DNA of 64,000 bases from Campylobacteraceae bacterium (GTDB lineage: Bacteria; Campylobacterota; Campylobacteria; Campylobacterales; Sulfurovaceae): contig JALVUD010000044.1 in NCBI GenBank assembly GCA_027035765.1, forward strand, positions 1 through 64,000, in the 5' to 3' direction. Within the stretch, counting starts at the first letter, position 1; each line of letters begins with the position of its first letter. Both the position numbers and the translations under genes were made by a program. Positions 9,490 through 18,268 of the stretch are shown one piece after another. Under the pieces are notes generated by a model. It ran no database searches. It worked only from the letters and a program-made list of their open reading frames with translations, and was not told the origin of the DNA.

Positions 9490-12400
9490 TATTTCCGCAT
9501 ATCCATAGGTTCCCTGCGTTGTGATGACTGTGTTGGCAGGTGTGGCATTGGCATTGGTATTGATGTATCGTGCGCTCCCGTCACCCCCTCTTCGTTCACT
9601 ACCAACGTGTCCGTTGTTGGCACATTTGAATCATCGACGATGGAGACCTTAAAGGTCGATGGGCTTTTGTCGCCGTCATCATCGGTAAGGGTGATGCTGA
9701 AGTCAAACTCGAGATTACCGTTTTCAAGCAGTGCCGTTTCGTGGTCGAGATCGTGGTAGAGCGTTGCCACATAGCCAGGACCCGTCCCCAGGGTACCATC
9801 AGGATCAGTGATCTGCACATCGAAGATAACGGTTTCACTGGCAGTACCTTTGTCGGTTACCGCCTGAAGGGTATGCCCATTATTGACGACTTGATACTCC
9901 ACCGTTTTTCCATTGGAGGAGAGGCCAGGAGTATTGGTCCCATCTGTTGCTGTCCATGTATTGTCAGTCTGTGTGGTATCGAATTGGATGTCATAGCTTC
10001 CGCCAAGTTTCGATGCATCGACTGTTATCGTACCGGTTTGTGTCGTTAGTGCCGGATCAGGATCCGTACCTGTCGGCAGGTTTTTCTCATCAAGTGTTAC
10101 ATCTGTCGTGCTGTCGATCGTCGCAAAGGTATCATCGACCTGGATGGTCTGTGAACCTGTCACTGCCGCAGTATCGTTATCAATATCTTCAACCTTGTAG
10201 GTAAAGGTTGTCTGGAAGTTGTTGACATCGAAACCCGGCGGTGTCGGCGGATTGGGATGGATGTAGGCATCCGGAGAGGTATATTCCCATCTTCCGTCAT
10301 AATAAACTTTCAAAATCCCCTTGTTTGTAGCATCCCCTGTTGTATCGATGATAATAAAATCACTGGCAGTTGCTGTGTCTTTGTTTAATGTTTGGGTATG
10401 CCCTTCCCATGTCACCTCGGTAATACCGGCGCTGTCACTGCCCAGACTGAAGTCCAATTTATGCGTCAAAGTCGGCGTAGAGGTCATTTGGTCGTTACCA
10501 GGATCAGCATCGTCGTTGATGTCGTCCGCCCTGTCGTAGTTGGAAGTACCGTCAAAAGTTGAGTGAACGCCGCCTTCATAGACTTTGACAAGAACATTGT
10601 TGCTGTTATCTATGGTCGGTGCAGCACCATCGGTCACATCGATGGCCTGATGTCCAAGAGAGGTATCGCCATCGAAATCTTTGAGTATATAGCTGAAACT
10701 GCCGTTCGTCGCACTGTCTGAAGCGTCACCAGAAAGATGGTCATCATGGTCAAATGAGGCAACCGGTGTAAACGACCATGTGCCGTCTGCATTCACAGTC
10801 AACGTTCCGGTCGGTGTTGTGATCGTATGATCGTTCCCATCACTTATATCAATATCATTGGTAGTACCATCCAGACGGATAGAAGCGATTTTCGCACCAT
10901 CAGCACCTTTGATATCCGGTGTAGTCGCATCGGTAATGAGATTGCCTCCAAGTGTTCCGATACTGCCCTCGACAATGCTTTGGTCTGCATCGTTCACTGC
11001 CGTCGGTACATCATCCGTTACTTTCACCAAAACATTGCCGTCGATCACATCGTCTGTTTCGATGACACTGAACGGTACATTGACATCAAGCTGATTTTCA
11101 TCCCGCGCCGTTCCACCTGGTGGAGCGTCATGATCCAGCACACCTTTGAGCTCGAAAGTATAGGTGCTGTTTTCGTTGTAATGCCCACTGCCGTCATCGT
11201 TGATGGTTACCACAAAAATATCATTACCTGCATGATCTTTCGCGATGAGCTGATGATCACCGTTCAGGCTGAAAGTGAGCACCTGTCCGTCAGATTTGAG
11301 TGCCTGCATCCCCGCATCGTTCTGCACTTTCGTCAAATCAAACTTTACATCGGTAATACTGTCTTTTCCCGCAGTGATCGCCAGTGATGTTGCCGGTGTT
11401 ATGAGCGATTCTTTACTTGTATCGCTACCCTGCGGCAAGTCATCCTCATCTACTGTGTTGGCAACAGCGGGATTGACCGTCGCAATCGTATCTCCCACAT
11501 TCACAGTCAAAGTCGTCGAAGCCGTATCGCTGTTGCCGTCTGTTACGACATAGGTGATGATGTCGGCGAAGCTGGCAGCAGCTGTATTACCGTCACCTGG
11601 ATGGTTGAGCTGAGTTGCCGGCAGGTAGTCGTAGTTACCATCTGAATGCATCGTCAGCGTTCCGTACTGCGTCGTGACCTGCACGCTTCCGCCTGCTGGC
11701 ACAGTAGCGGTCTGATTCACACCGTTAGTGTCGATATATTGGAAACTCGTTACTGTCCCTGTCGGTGTCCCAGCATCATCGTTGGCCAATACATTGTCCG
11801 TAACCGTGGAGTCACCTTCCTTCAGATCTTTTGTATCAGGCTGGAGATCCGGTGTAGCATCGACTTTGACGGTCACCGTCGCCGTATCGTGAGCGCCGTG
11901 GCTGTCTTCGATGGTGTAGTCGAACTTGGCGATACCATTGAAGTCAGGATCGGGCGTATAGGTGATCTGACCGGTATTGCTGTCGTAACTTACCGTACCG
12001 TGAGTATCCGCCGTAGCCGCAACCGAGACGACATGGATCGGGTCGAGGTCGACATCGCTGTCGTTGATGAGAAGCTTGGCGGCATCGAAGGTCAGCGGCG
12101 TGTCTTCGTCCGTTTCTATATCGTGCAGGTTTCCGCCGAAGTTCTGCACCAGCGTCGCACCGTTTTGCAAGGTGGCGTCGTTACCGTTACCCGATTTGTC
12201 GTCGAGCGGATTGGCGCCTTCGAAATCGTACTTGCCGAGGATACCGTTCGCCACATCGCCGCCCGAAGCGATGGTCGCAACTTCCGCATCGCTCAATGCC
12301 GTTTTGTAGACGAGGATATTGTCGAACGTCCCTTCGATTGGCTGATTGTTGCTCCCTCGCTCACCAAAGAGCAGATCGTTGCCGCTATAGTAGGTGGTCA

Positions 12401-14240
12401 GTGCACTGCCTACATTCGCCGTGCTTGTCACTACACGCGTTCCGTCGACATAAAAGCGCAACTCCTGCGCCGATCCGTCATAGACGACGGTCAGGTTCAC
12501 ATCGGTATTGAGCGGCAGGTCGTAACCCGTATCGTTCCAGACCCAGCCTTGGCCGCTGGCATCACGCATCGCGTAACGCAGAGAACCATCGCTTTCAACC
12601 GCCACTTCATAGGTGTTCTCTTTGTTGAAGACGATCCCCGAACCGGTCACTTTGATATCCTGCGAAATGGTGAAGGCATCGGTAATATCGTTCATCTTGC
12701 CCACATTGACGGCAGCATGAGCGGGTGTCACATCCACGACGGTGTTGAGATCGCCGATTTGACTATCATCCACCGCATCGGGCGCATCGTTGTCTCCGGT
12801 GATGGTAATAGTAAGCTTCTTACCCACCGAAAGTGCTCCGTTGGGGTCTTTGACCTGATACTCGATGGTACCGACCGCCACGTCATCCTGCGGCATCTTG
12901 TTGATGTCGGTCTGGTCGATGGTATAGCTGCCGTCGGCATTGATGGTGACATTGGCTTTGACGAAATCCTCTTGACCCGTATTGGAGTTGTGGAAATTGA
13001 ACGTTACATAGTAAGGATGTCCCACCCGTGCCGTACTCCCTTCCACCGCGCCGATCTCGAAGGGACCGGAGGGATCGTCCACATCCGTCACACCCGTCAG
13101 CAGATTGATGCTGCCCTGGATCTTTCCGTCGACTGTACCGTCACTGTTGTCCAGTACAATGTTGTCTTCGTGGAAGGCATCCGCATGATCCACCGCCACC
13201 GGTGCATCGTTGACCGGATCGATGGTGAAGTTGACCGTGGCCGTCGCTTTGTCCGAGCTCGCATCACCGCTGTTGTCCTGGATTGTGTAGGTAAAAGAGG
13301 CGGGACCGCTGTAGTCCTTTTCGGGGACGAAATAGACATTGCCGTCGCTGTCGAGCGATACCGTTCCATGGGTGGCACCCTGTACCGAGATAAGATCGAA
13401 GTGGTTACTGTCGATATCGCTGTCGTTGGCGAGAATATCGGTCGCTTTGATGGTAAAGGGAACATCTTCAGTCGGATTACCCGTATGCTCGACGACCGTC
13501 GCGCCGTTTTGCAGTGTGGCGGTATGTCCGTTACCGGAGAGATCCGCCAAAGGCGTACTGGTCTCGAAGGTGTAGCAGGCGACCAGATCGTGCCCTACCG
13601 TTTTCCCATCGGCGATATCGGCTATCTCCGAAGCGCTCAACGCTTGACTATAGATCTGAATATCATCGAACGTCCCTTCGATCGGCTGATTATTGCTACC
13701 GCGCTCTCCGAAAAGCAGGTCGTTACCCGGCTGCTGTCTCAGTGATGTCGGGACATTCCGGGAACCGGAGAAGACCTCCTGTCCGTCGACATAGATGGCA
13801 AAATTTTGATTGGGTCCGTCATAGGCCGCGGTCAGAACATGGGTTTCGTTGAAAGGAAGCTTATAGCCGGTATCGTTCCAAACCCATCCGCTATGAGGTC
13901 CTTGCAGTGCATAGCGTACCGAACCGTCACCGAAAACCGCCACTTCATAGGAGTTTTCCTTGTTGAAGACGATGCCGGCACCGGTGACATTGACCTTCTG
14001 GGAAATAGTAAAGCCGGTACTCAGATCGAAATCGCTGTCGTTACCGAGATTGATCGCCGCATGTGCGGGTGTCACATCGACATCATGGGTGATCACTTGT
14101 GTGATCGTATCGTCCACCGCATCAGGGGCGTCGTTGTCTCCGGAGATCTTCAGTGTCAACGTTTGCTCATTCGAGGTACCGCCGTGCGGGTCGACTACGG
14201 TAAACTGCAGCTGCGCCATCGCCTCCTCGTTGATCGGCAT
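9357..14240 (-). CDS. Giant type I-secreted adhesin, middle fragment with two LamG-like domains
   Basis: 1627 codons; the frame is open upstream of the listed start to about 14330. It holds VCBS/cadherin-like repeats (GDNDAPDAVDD, DPVNDAPVAVDH) and two near-identical laminin-G/ConA-like lectin domains at about 14084-13491 and 12740-12140, marked by DVTPAHAA, GIVFNKEN(S/T)YEVAV, GWVWNDTGY, GNDLLFGERGSNNQPIEGTF and LSGNGH / KSGNGNDATLQNGAT. After VVNEEGVTGA the frame goes wrong: the tail HDTSIPMPMP...TLPM is out-of-frame translation, while the other frame continues ARYINTNANATPAN into the C-terminal fragment. The real junction with the next fragment is near 9575. Confidence 0.8.
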   Translation of the reverse strand: MPINEEAMAQLQFTVVDPHGGTSNEQTLTLKISGDNDAPDAVDDTITQVITHDVDVTPAHAAINLGNDSDFDLSTGFTISQKVNVTGAGIVFNKENSYEVAVFGDGSVRYALQGPHSGWVWNDTGYKLPFNETHVLTAAYDGPNQNFAIYVDGQEVFSGSRNVPTSLRQQPGNDLLFGERGSNNQPIEGTFDDIQIYSQALSASEIADIADGKTVGHDLVACYTFETSTPLADLSGNGHTATLQNGATVVEHTGNPTEDVPFTIKATDILANDSDIDSNHFDLISVQGATHGTVSLDSDGNVYFVPEKDYSGPASFTYTIQDNSGDASSDKATATVNFTIDPVNDAPVAVDHADAFHEDNIVLDNSDGTVDGKIQGSINLLTGVTDVDDPSGPFEIGAVEGSTARVGHPYYVTFNFHNSNTGQEDFVKANVTINADGSYTIDQTDINKMPQDDVAVGTIEYQVKDPNGALSVGKKLTITITGDNDAPDAVDDSQIGDLNTVVDVTPAHAAVNVGKMNDITDAFTISQDIKVTGSGIVFNKENTYEVAVESDGSLRYAMRDASGQGWVWNDTGYDLPLNTDVNLTVVYDGSAQELRFYVDGTRVVTSTANVGSALTTYYSGNDLLFGERGSNNQPIEGTFDNILVYKTALSDAEVATIASGGDVANGILGKYDFEGANPLDDKSGNGNDATLQNGATLVQNFGGNLHDIETDEDTPLTFDAAKLLINDSDVDLDPIHVVSVAATADTHGTVSYDSNTGQITYTPDPDFNGIAKFDYTIEDSHGAHDTATVTVKVDATPDLQPDTKDLKEGDSTVTDNVLANDDAGTPTGTVTSFQYIDTNGVNQTATVPAGGSVQVTTQYGTLTMHSDGNYDYLPATQLNHPGDGNTAAASFADIITYVVTDGNSDTASTTLTVNVGDTIATVNPAVANTVDEDDLPQGSDTSKESLITPATSLAITAGKDSITDVKFDLTKVQNDAGMQALKSDGQVLTFSLNGDHQLIAKDHAGNDIFVVTINDDGSGHYNENSTYTFELKGVLDHDAPPGGTARDENQLDVNVPFSVIETDDVIDGNVLVKVTDDVPTAVNDADQSIVEGSIGTLGGNLITDATTPDIKGADGAKIASIRLDGTTNDIDISDGNDHTITTPTGTLTVNADGTWSFTPVASFDHDDHLSGDASDSATNGSFSYILKDFDGDTSLGHQAIDVTDGAAPTIDNSNNVLVKVYEGGVHSTFDGTSNYDRADDINDDADPGNDQMTSTPTLTHKLDFSLGSDSAGITEVTWEGHTQTLNKDTATASDFIIIDTTGDATNKGILKVYYDGRWEYTSPDAYIHPNPPTPPGFDVNNFQTTFTYKVEDIDNDTAAVTGSQTIQVDDTFATIDSTTDVTLDEKNLPTGTDPDPALTTQTGTITVDASKLGGSYDIQFDTTQTDNTWTATDGTNTPGLSSNGKTVEYQVVNNGHTLQAVTDKGTASETVIFDVQITDPDGTLGTGPGYVATLYHDLDHETALLENGNLEFDFSITLTDDDGDKSPSTFKVSIVDDSNVPTTDTLVVNEEGVTGAHDTSIPMPMPHLPTQSSQRREPMDMRKYWQMDDSNIHRVSTGPTRKIQTSVVRTRCNTPIRMQMGSLTLPM

Positions 14241-14308
14241 AGGGTTCAGGTTGGTCTGATCGATACTATACGTACCGTCGGCATTGATCGTTACCGGTAC
14301 TGTCTGCG

Positions 14309-16204
14309 TTACTGAGTTTCCGTTCTTGTCTGTATAGGTTCTGTATAGGTAAAGTCAACATTTATCGGCTGTCCAAGCGTCTCAGTACTGCCATTATATT
14401 TCACAGAACCAATTTGCAACGTATTGTGAGCATCATCCACATCTGTTGCACTGTCAAGGAGATTGGTCGTACCAGTCACATTGCCAGCGACGATAGGGTC
14501 TTCATGATAGTCGTCGCTGACATCCTGTGCTACCGGTGCGTCGTTTGTGCCCGTGATGGTGATCGTCAATTTTGCCGTAGAAGTATCGCCGTCCGCATCG
14601 GTGATCGTGTAGGTATAGGTCTCGGTCAGTGTCTCACCGTCGGTAAGCCCCTGCACATCGAGGTTCGTGTTATCGAGCGTATAGCTGTAGGTGCCGTCAC
14701 TGTTGAGCGTGAGTGTTCCATACTCCCCCGCCAATGCACTGCCTACCGTCCCGTCAGTGTTTGTGTTGTCACTGTGGATTGCCGTCACCGGTGTGGTGGT
14801 CTGGTCGGCGCCGAGAGTATCGTTGGTGACGACATTGCCGCTGATCGGATTGGGTGCCGTGTCCTCCTGGACGCTTCCTGTGTCGGCAGAAGCAGTGGGG
14901 ACGTCATCGACAATCATGATATCGATATTTCCTGTCGCTTCACTCCCGTCACGCTCCACAACTTTCAGAGATATATGGTCTATGACACTGTCTTTTCCCT
15001 GGGTTGAATGATCCGTCGTATTAGTCAGGATGGTGTAGGTGTAGTCGATGGTGCCGTTACCCTCCTGATGGGTCGGGTCGGTCGGGGTGAAGTTGGTAAT
15101 GGTCAACTGCCCATATGTCGTCGTGATGATTACCGGAGTCGTCGAGCTGTTCAAAAGTTGGGCTTCCGACACATCGGTCCCGGCGATCGTAATATGATCG
15201 AGACCGTCTTTTGCGACAATGACGATCTGTCCCGTCGTACTCTCTTCGTTGGATCCCGGATTGCTCCCGTGGGCGTCGAGAGCCTCCTCTTTGACGGTCT
15301 TGTCCCCGTCCGGCGTGATGAAAGGCACATCTCCCGTCCCATGGATGGTGATGGTCAGGGTCGTACTGGAACTGTCTCCGTCGATATCGGTGATGGTATA
15401 ACGAAACGTCTCCGTCAAGCTCTCCCCGGTTGAAATGCGCTGTACGGCGGGATTGTTATTGTCCAGGATATAGCGATAGCTCCCATCCGGTTGGAGGATC
15501 AGCTCCCCATAGGATCCGGCTAGAGGAGAACCGAAACTCCCCACACTTCCCGTGCTTTCACTTCTGAACGAAGAGAGGACCACCGGTAGATCGGCACCGA
15601 AACTGTCGTTGAGGAGTACGTTTCCGGTGACAATGGTAGTGTCGGGATCACCGTCATCGTATCCCATTTCATCCGGATCGTCTTCGGTGACATCATTGAT
15701 ATCCGTACGGGCAACAGGTATATCGTTTGATGGGGAAAGCGGGGGGAAGAGATCAGACGGGTTCTCATCACCCGGGTTCGCAAAATAGTTCTCTTCCAAC
15801 GGAGCGTTGATATTCACTTCACCCGGATAGATCCGACGCGGAATCCCTCCGTTCTGTGTGAGCCACGAATCGATATCGAGTGGCGCCTGTACATCGATCT
15901 CGGCATAATTGCTTTCCAAATGATCGGTCGAAGTGGTGGATCGGACTTTGTATCCAAAATGGTAAGGGGCTTCTTCATTGCCGGGAGTCTCGGTTTCGTG
16001 AGCTTGTTCCTGGGATCCGATCTCTTCCTCGGTATGGCCTTTTGCAGGTCTTAAAACGTCCTGGACAACCAGGCCTTTGGCATCGACGACGATCTCCCCG
16101 ACAAACACCGGATCCCCGGGATGCAGTTCACGTCTATGCCCTTCCGCGTCCTGAGCGAAAAACGTCCCCGCCACCGCTTTCAAATATCCAAGAATCTTTT
16201 TCAT
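14309..16204 (-). CDS. Giant type I-secreted adhesin, N-terminal fragment with retention-module-like head
   Basis: The ATG at 16204 starts the locus. There is no Sec signal; the first ~50 residues (MKKILGYLKAVAGTFFAQDAEG ... LHPGDPVFVGEIVVDAKG) match the N-terminal retention module of LapA-type adhesins, which parks the protein in the outer-membrane pore during type I secretion. VCBS repeats follow (NVLLNDSFGAD, YGELILQPDGSYRYILDN, TLTITITGTNDAPVAQD). I see no di-alanine LapG-type protease site in the first ~120 residues. The frame ends prematurely: after VDFTYT it reads EPIQTRTETQ-stop because of an 11-bp tandem duplication at 14329-14350. Removing one copy gives FTYTDKNGNSVTQTVP and joins the middle fragment. 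Confidence 0.82.
   Translation of the reverse strand: MKKILGYLKAVAGTFFAQDAEGHRRELHPGDPVFVGEIVVDAKGLVVQDVLRPAKGHTEEEIGSQEQAHETETPGNEEAPYHFGYKVRSTTSTDHLESNYAEIDVQAPLDIDSWLTQNGGIPRRIYPGEVNINAPLEENYFANPGDENPSDLFPPLSPSNDIPVARTDINDVTEDDPDEMGYDDGDPDTTIVTGNVLLNDSFGADLPVVLSSFRSESTGSVGSFGSPLAGSYGELILQPDGSYRYILDNNNPAVQRISTGESLTETFRYTITDIDGDSSSTTLTITIHGTGDVPFITPDGDKTVKEEALDAHGSNPGSNEESTTGQIVIVAKDGLDHITIAGTDVSEAQLLNSSTTPVIITTTYGQLTITNFTPTDPTHQEGNGTIDYTYTILTNTTDHSTQGKDSVIDHISLKVVERDGSEATGNIDIMIVDDVPTASADTGSVQEDTAPNPISGNVVTNDTLGADQTTTPVTAIHSDNTNTDGTVGSALAGEYGTLTLNSDGTYSYTLDNTNLDVQGLTDGETLTETYTYTITDADGDTSTAKLTITITGTNDAPVAQDVSDDYHEDPIVAGNVTGTTNLLDSATDVDDAHNTLQIGSVKYNGSTETLGQPINVDFTYTEPIQTRTETQ
14329..14350. 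repeat. 11-bp tandem duplication that breaks the adhesin frame
   Basis: Two perfect adjacent copies of TCTGTATAGGT (14329-14339 and 14340-14350; ACCTATACAGA on the coding strand). Eleven bases shift the frame and lead to a stop about 10 codons later. One copy alone keeps the reading frame open across the junction, and its translation matches the repeat style on both sides. Confidence 0.9.
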
Positions 16205-16245
16205 AATATCTTTAACCTTTTTAATGGAGAGCCTACAATTGACCT

Positions 16246-16253
16246 ATTATACA
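16246..16253 (-). promoter_or_regulatory. Candidate -10 element for the adhesin gene
   Basis: The minus strand reads TGTATAAT 42 bases upstream of the adhesin ATG. No good -35 box stands 17 bp further up; the upstream DNA is instead A/T-tract rich, which is the usual look of sigma-70 promoters in Campylobacterota. A modest AAAAAGG precedes the start codon. Confidence 0.5.
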
Positions 16254-16371
16254 TTACAAAAAAATTGTAAATAGTTTTTTTCACTGGCGATTCATCAAAA
16301 ATCTAAGAAATTAAATTTGCGGATTGAGTGAAACAGGTTTATTTATTTGGAAAAGTTACAAAAATATCAGT

Positions 16372-17169
16372 TTAGAGAGTGAAACTCTCCCGCATTGCAC
16401 TCTCGATCTCACCCCGATCGAAGCGCCCGCCGGTAAAGAGATCGAAAGCGATCACTCCCTGGTAGAGGAGCATATCGCTGCCGTCTTTGGTGGGCAGACC
16501 CAGACTTTCTGCCAAACGGAGAAAGGGGGTCTTTTTGCCGTAGATCACATCCACCGCTCCTTTGCCCCCGGAGAGTACGGAGCGCAGAAGCTCTTCCGGG
16601 GCCGGGAGGCTCTCATCGGTCAGGCCTGCGGAGCTCATGTTGACCACCAGGTCATACTCTCTCGGCTCGAAGCTCTCCCAGGTGGCCGTCTCGAAGCCCT
16701 GCTCTCGGAAATGCTCCAGCCGCCCCGCACTGCGGTTGAGGATGCCCACCTCGTATCCCGCTTCCCTGAGGATCACGGCGCTGGAAGCCGCTGTCCCACC
16801 GGCCCCCAGGAAAAGAACCCGTTTGCCGCTGCCGAACTCCTCCATCACCCTCAGGAAACCCGGAGCGTCCGTGTTGTAGCCGTGAAGCTTTCCCTCTCTC
16901 AATACAATGGTATTGACCGCCTCCACCTTCTGTGCGAAAGGATCCAACACATCACAGGCCTCAAAGGCGTGCTCCTTGTGGGGCACGGTGATATTGATCC
17001 CCTGAAGCCCCAGCTCCAGAAAACGCTCCCGCAGCTGCGTCCCATCCTCCAGACGATACCGGCCATAGCATCCGGGATAACCCAGCTTTTGGAAGGCCCG
17101 GTTGTGCATCAGGGGAGATCGGGAATGGGAGACCGGATCGCCGAAGATGGCGAAGAGTTCTTTTGGCAT
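16372..17169 (-). CDS. aroE: Shikimate dehydrogenase AroE
   Basis: AroE reduces 3-dehydroshikimate to shikimate with NADPH in aromatic amino acid synthesis. The ATG at 17169 is preferred over one 13 codons upstream because GGAGATTTCCC stands before it and MPKELFAIFGDPVSHSRSP is the canonical AroE N-terminus (shikimate-binding SxS). Other motifs: NITVPHKEHAF (catalytic Lys), the NADP Rossmann loop FLGAGGTAASSA, and DVIYGKKTPFL near the C-terminus. The 265-residue length is normal. Most of the AroE motifs are intact, so it should be active. It is a lone minus-strand gene between the adhesin promoter and a palindrome-rich gap. Confidence 0.95.
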   Translation of the reverse strand: MPKELFAIFGDPVSHSRSPLMHNRAFQKLGYPGCYGRYRLEDGTQLRERFLELGLQGINITVPHKEHAFEACDVLDPFAQKVEAVNTIVLREGKLHGYNTDAPGFLRVMEEFGSGKRVLFLGAGGTAASSAVILREAGYEVGILNRSAGRLEHFREQGFETATWESFEPREYDLVVNMSSAGLTDESLPAPEELLRSVLSGGKGAVDVIYGKKTPFLRLAESLGLPTKDGSDMLLYQGVIAFDLFTGGRFDRGEIESAMRESFTL

Positions 17170-17208
17170 AGGGAAATCTCCTTTTATTGAGTCGCAAGTC
17201 GCAAGCAC

Positions 17209-17343
17209 GGCGGCTATACCGCCTCACGTCGCAGGTGTGGTTTTCGTCGTTTGTCGTTTGAACGGGGCTTCGCCCCTCTTTCTCATTTGAAAAGGCGTTG
17301 CCTGGCAACGCTTACCGACATCATTCATCATTCATCATTCACC
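17209..17343. repeat. Cluster of short palindromes and a 7-bp tandem repeat
   Basis: The 248-bp gap between the divergent genes aroE and the phosphatase holds three perfect short palindromes: GGCGG...CCGCC (17209-17223), GGGGCTTCGCCCC (17264-17276) and GCGTTGCCTGGCAACGC (17295-17311). A short direct repeat based on ATTCATC follows (about 17323-17341). The last palindrome has a relative at 59252-59268 (GCGTTGCCAAGCAACGC). The function is unknown. Confidence 0.7.
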
Positions 17344-17417
17344 ATCACCGGGTATTATACCGCTACACCCATTTTGGCTACAATCGCTTTCAGAAGCGAG
17401 AATGAAAAGGAATCTCC

Positions 17418-18197
17418 ATGACCATCGATCTGCACAACCACACTCCCCGCTGTAACCACGCCGAGGGAAGCCTCGACGATTATATCCGGGCAGCCATCGA
17501 CCAGGGTATCGACATCTTCGGTTTCGCCGATCACGCACCGATGGATTTCGACGAGCGGTATCGCATGGGCTTTGAGGAGATGGGGGAGTATGAGGCGGAG
17601 GTACGGGAAGCCGCCGATCGGTATAAAGACCGAATCACAATACGCCTGGGCTACGAGGTGGACTACCTGCCGGGCCATATGGACGAAAGAGTCCTGAAGG
17701 CTCCCGTGGACTATCTCATCGGTTCGGTCCATTTCATCGACGAGTGGGGCTTCGACAATCCCGAATTTATCGGCCACTATGAAAACGCCGATCTGGAGAA
17801 GATCTGGAGGGAGTATTTCGACGCCGTGGAAGCCATGGCGAGATCCGGACTCTTCGACATTGTGGGGCACCTGGATCTGATCAAAGTCTTCAACTACCGC
17901 CCCGAAGGGGACATCCGCCCCCTGGCCGAAGGGGCCCTGGATGCCATCGCTGCGGCAGAGATGACCCTGGAGCTCAATGCAGCCGGCTGGCGCAAACCGG
18001 TGGGCGAGGCCTACCCCTCCCTGGATCTCCTGCGTATGGCCCACGATCGGGGCGTCACCATCACCTTCGCCTCCGACGCCCACAAACCCGAACAGGTGGG
18101 CTACCGCAAAGAGGCCCTACACGCCCTGGCGCGGGAAGCAGGGTACACCGAAGCTGCCGACTTCCGTAACAGAGAACGGCGACTGCTCAAATTTTAA
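17418..18197 (+). CDS. PHP-type histidinol-phosphatase
   Basis: A 259-residue PHP-domain phosphoesterase. The metal ligands of the family are all visible: the HxH pair at the start (IDLHNHT), FADHAP, LGYEVDYL, GSVHFID, VGHLDL and the final SDAHKPEQVG. This pattern and length are those of HisJ/HisK histidinol-phosphatases, which dephosphorylate L-histidinol phosphate in the penultimate step of histidine synthesis. Other PHP hydrolases share the fold, so the substrate is inferred. A purine-rich AAAAGGAATCTCC precedes the ATG. It lies upstream of glnA, which has its own promoter. Confidence 0.82.
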   Translation: MTIDLHNHTPRCNHAEGSLDDYIRAAIDQGIDIFGFADHAPMDFDERYRMGFEEMGEYEAEVREAADRYKDRITIRLGYEVDYLPGHMDERVLKAPVDYLIGSVHFIDEWGFDNPEFIGHYENADLEKIWREYFDAVEAMARSGLFDIVGHLDLIKVFNYRPEGDIRPLAEGALDAIAAAEMTLELNAAGWRKPVGEAYPSLDLLRMAHDRGVTITFASDAHKPEQVGYRKEALHALAREAGYTEAADFRNRERRLLKF

Positions 18198-18232
18198 ACA
18201 GTTCTCTCTTCTTTTTTCAAAGGGAGGGGGAG

Positions 18233-18238
18233 TATAAT
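18233..18238 (+). promoter_or_regulatory. Candidate -10 box of glnA
   Basis: A perfect TATAAT lies 30 bases before the glnA ATG, in a short gap after the phosphatase gene, and is followed by the strong Shine-Dalgarno AGGAGG at about 18256-18261. Nothing like a sigma-54 (GG-N10-GC) site was noticed. Confidence 0.5.
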
Positions 18239-18268
18239 GAAGCTACCAATTTTTCAGGAGGATAATCC

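Noticed and set aside
11646-13745. 699-residue plus-strand frame
   Set aside because: Antisense to the adhesin repeats; repeated, low-information composition mirrors the real frame.
2809-16204. Treating the three adhesin frames as three independent adhesin genes
   Set aside because: The breaks fall inside repeats, frames are open across the junctions, and only the first has an N-terminal module and only the last a secretion tail.
17209-17343. Cluster of palindromes as a CRISPR array
   Set aside because: The repeats are not identical, spacing is irregular and there are no cas genes.
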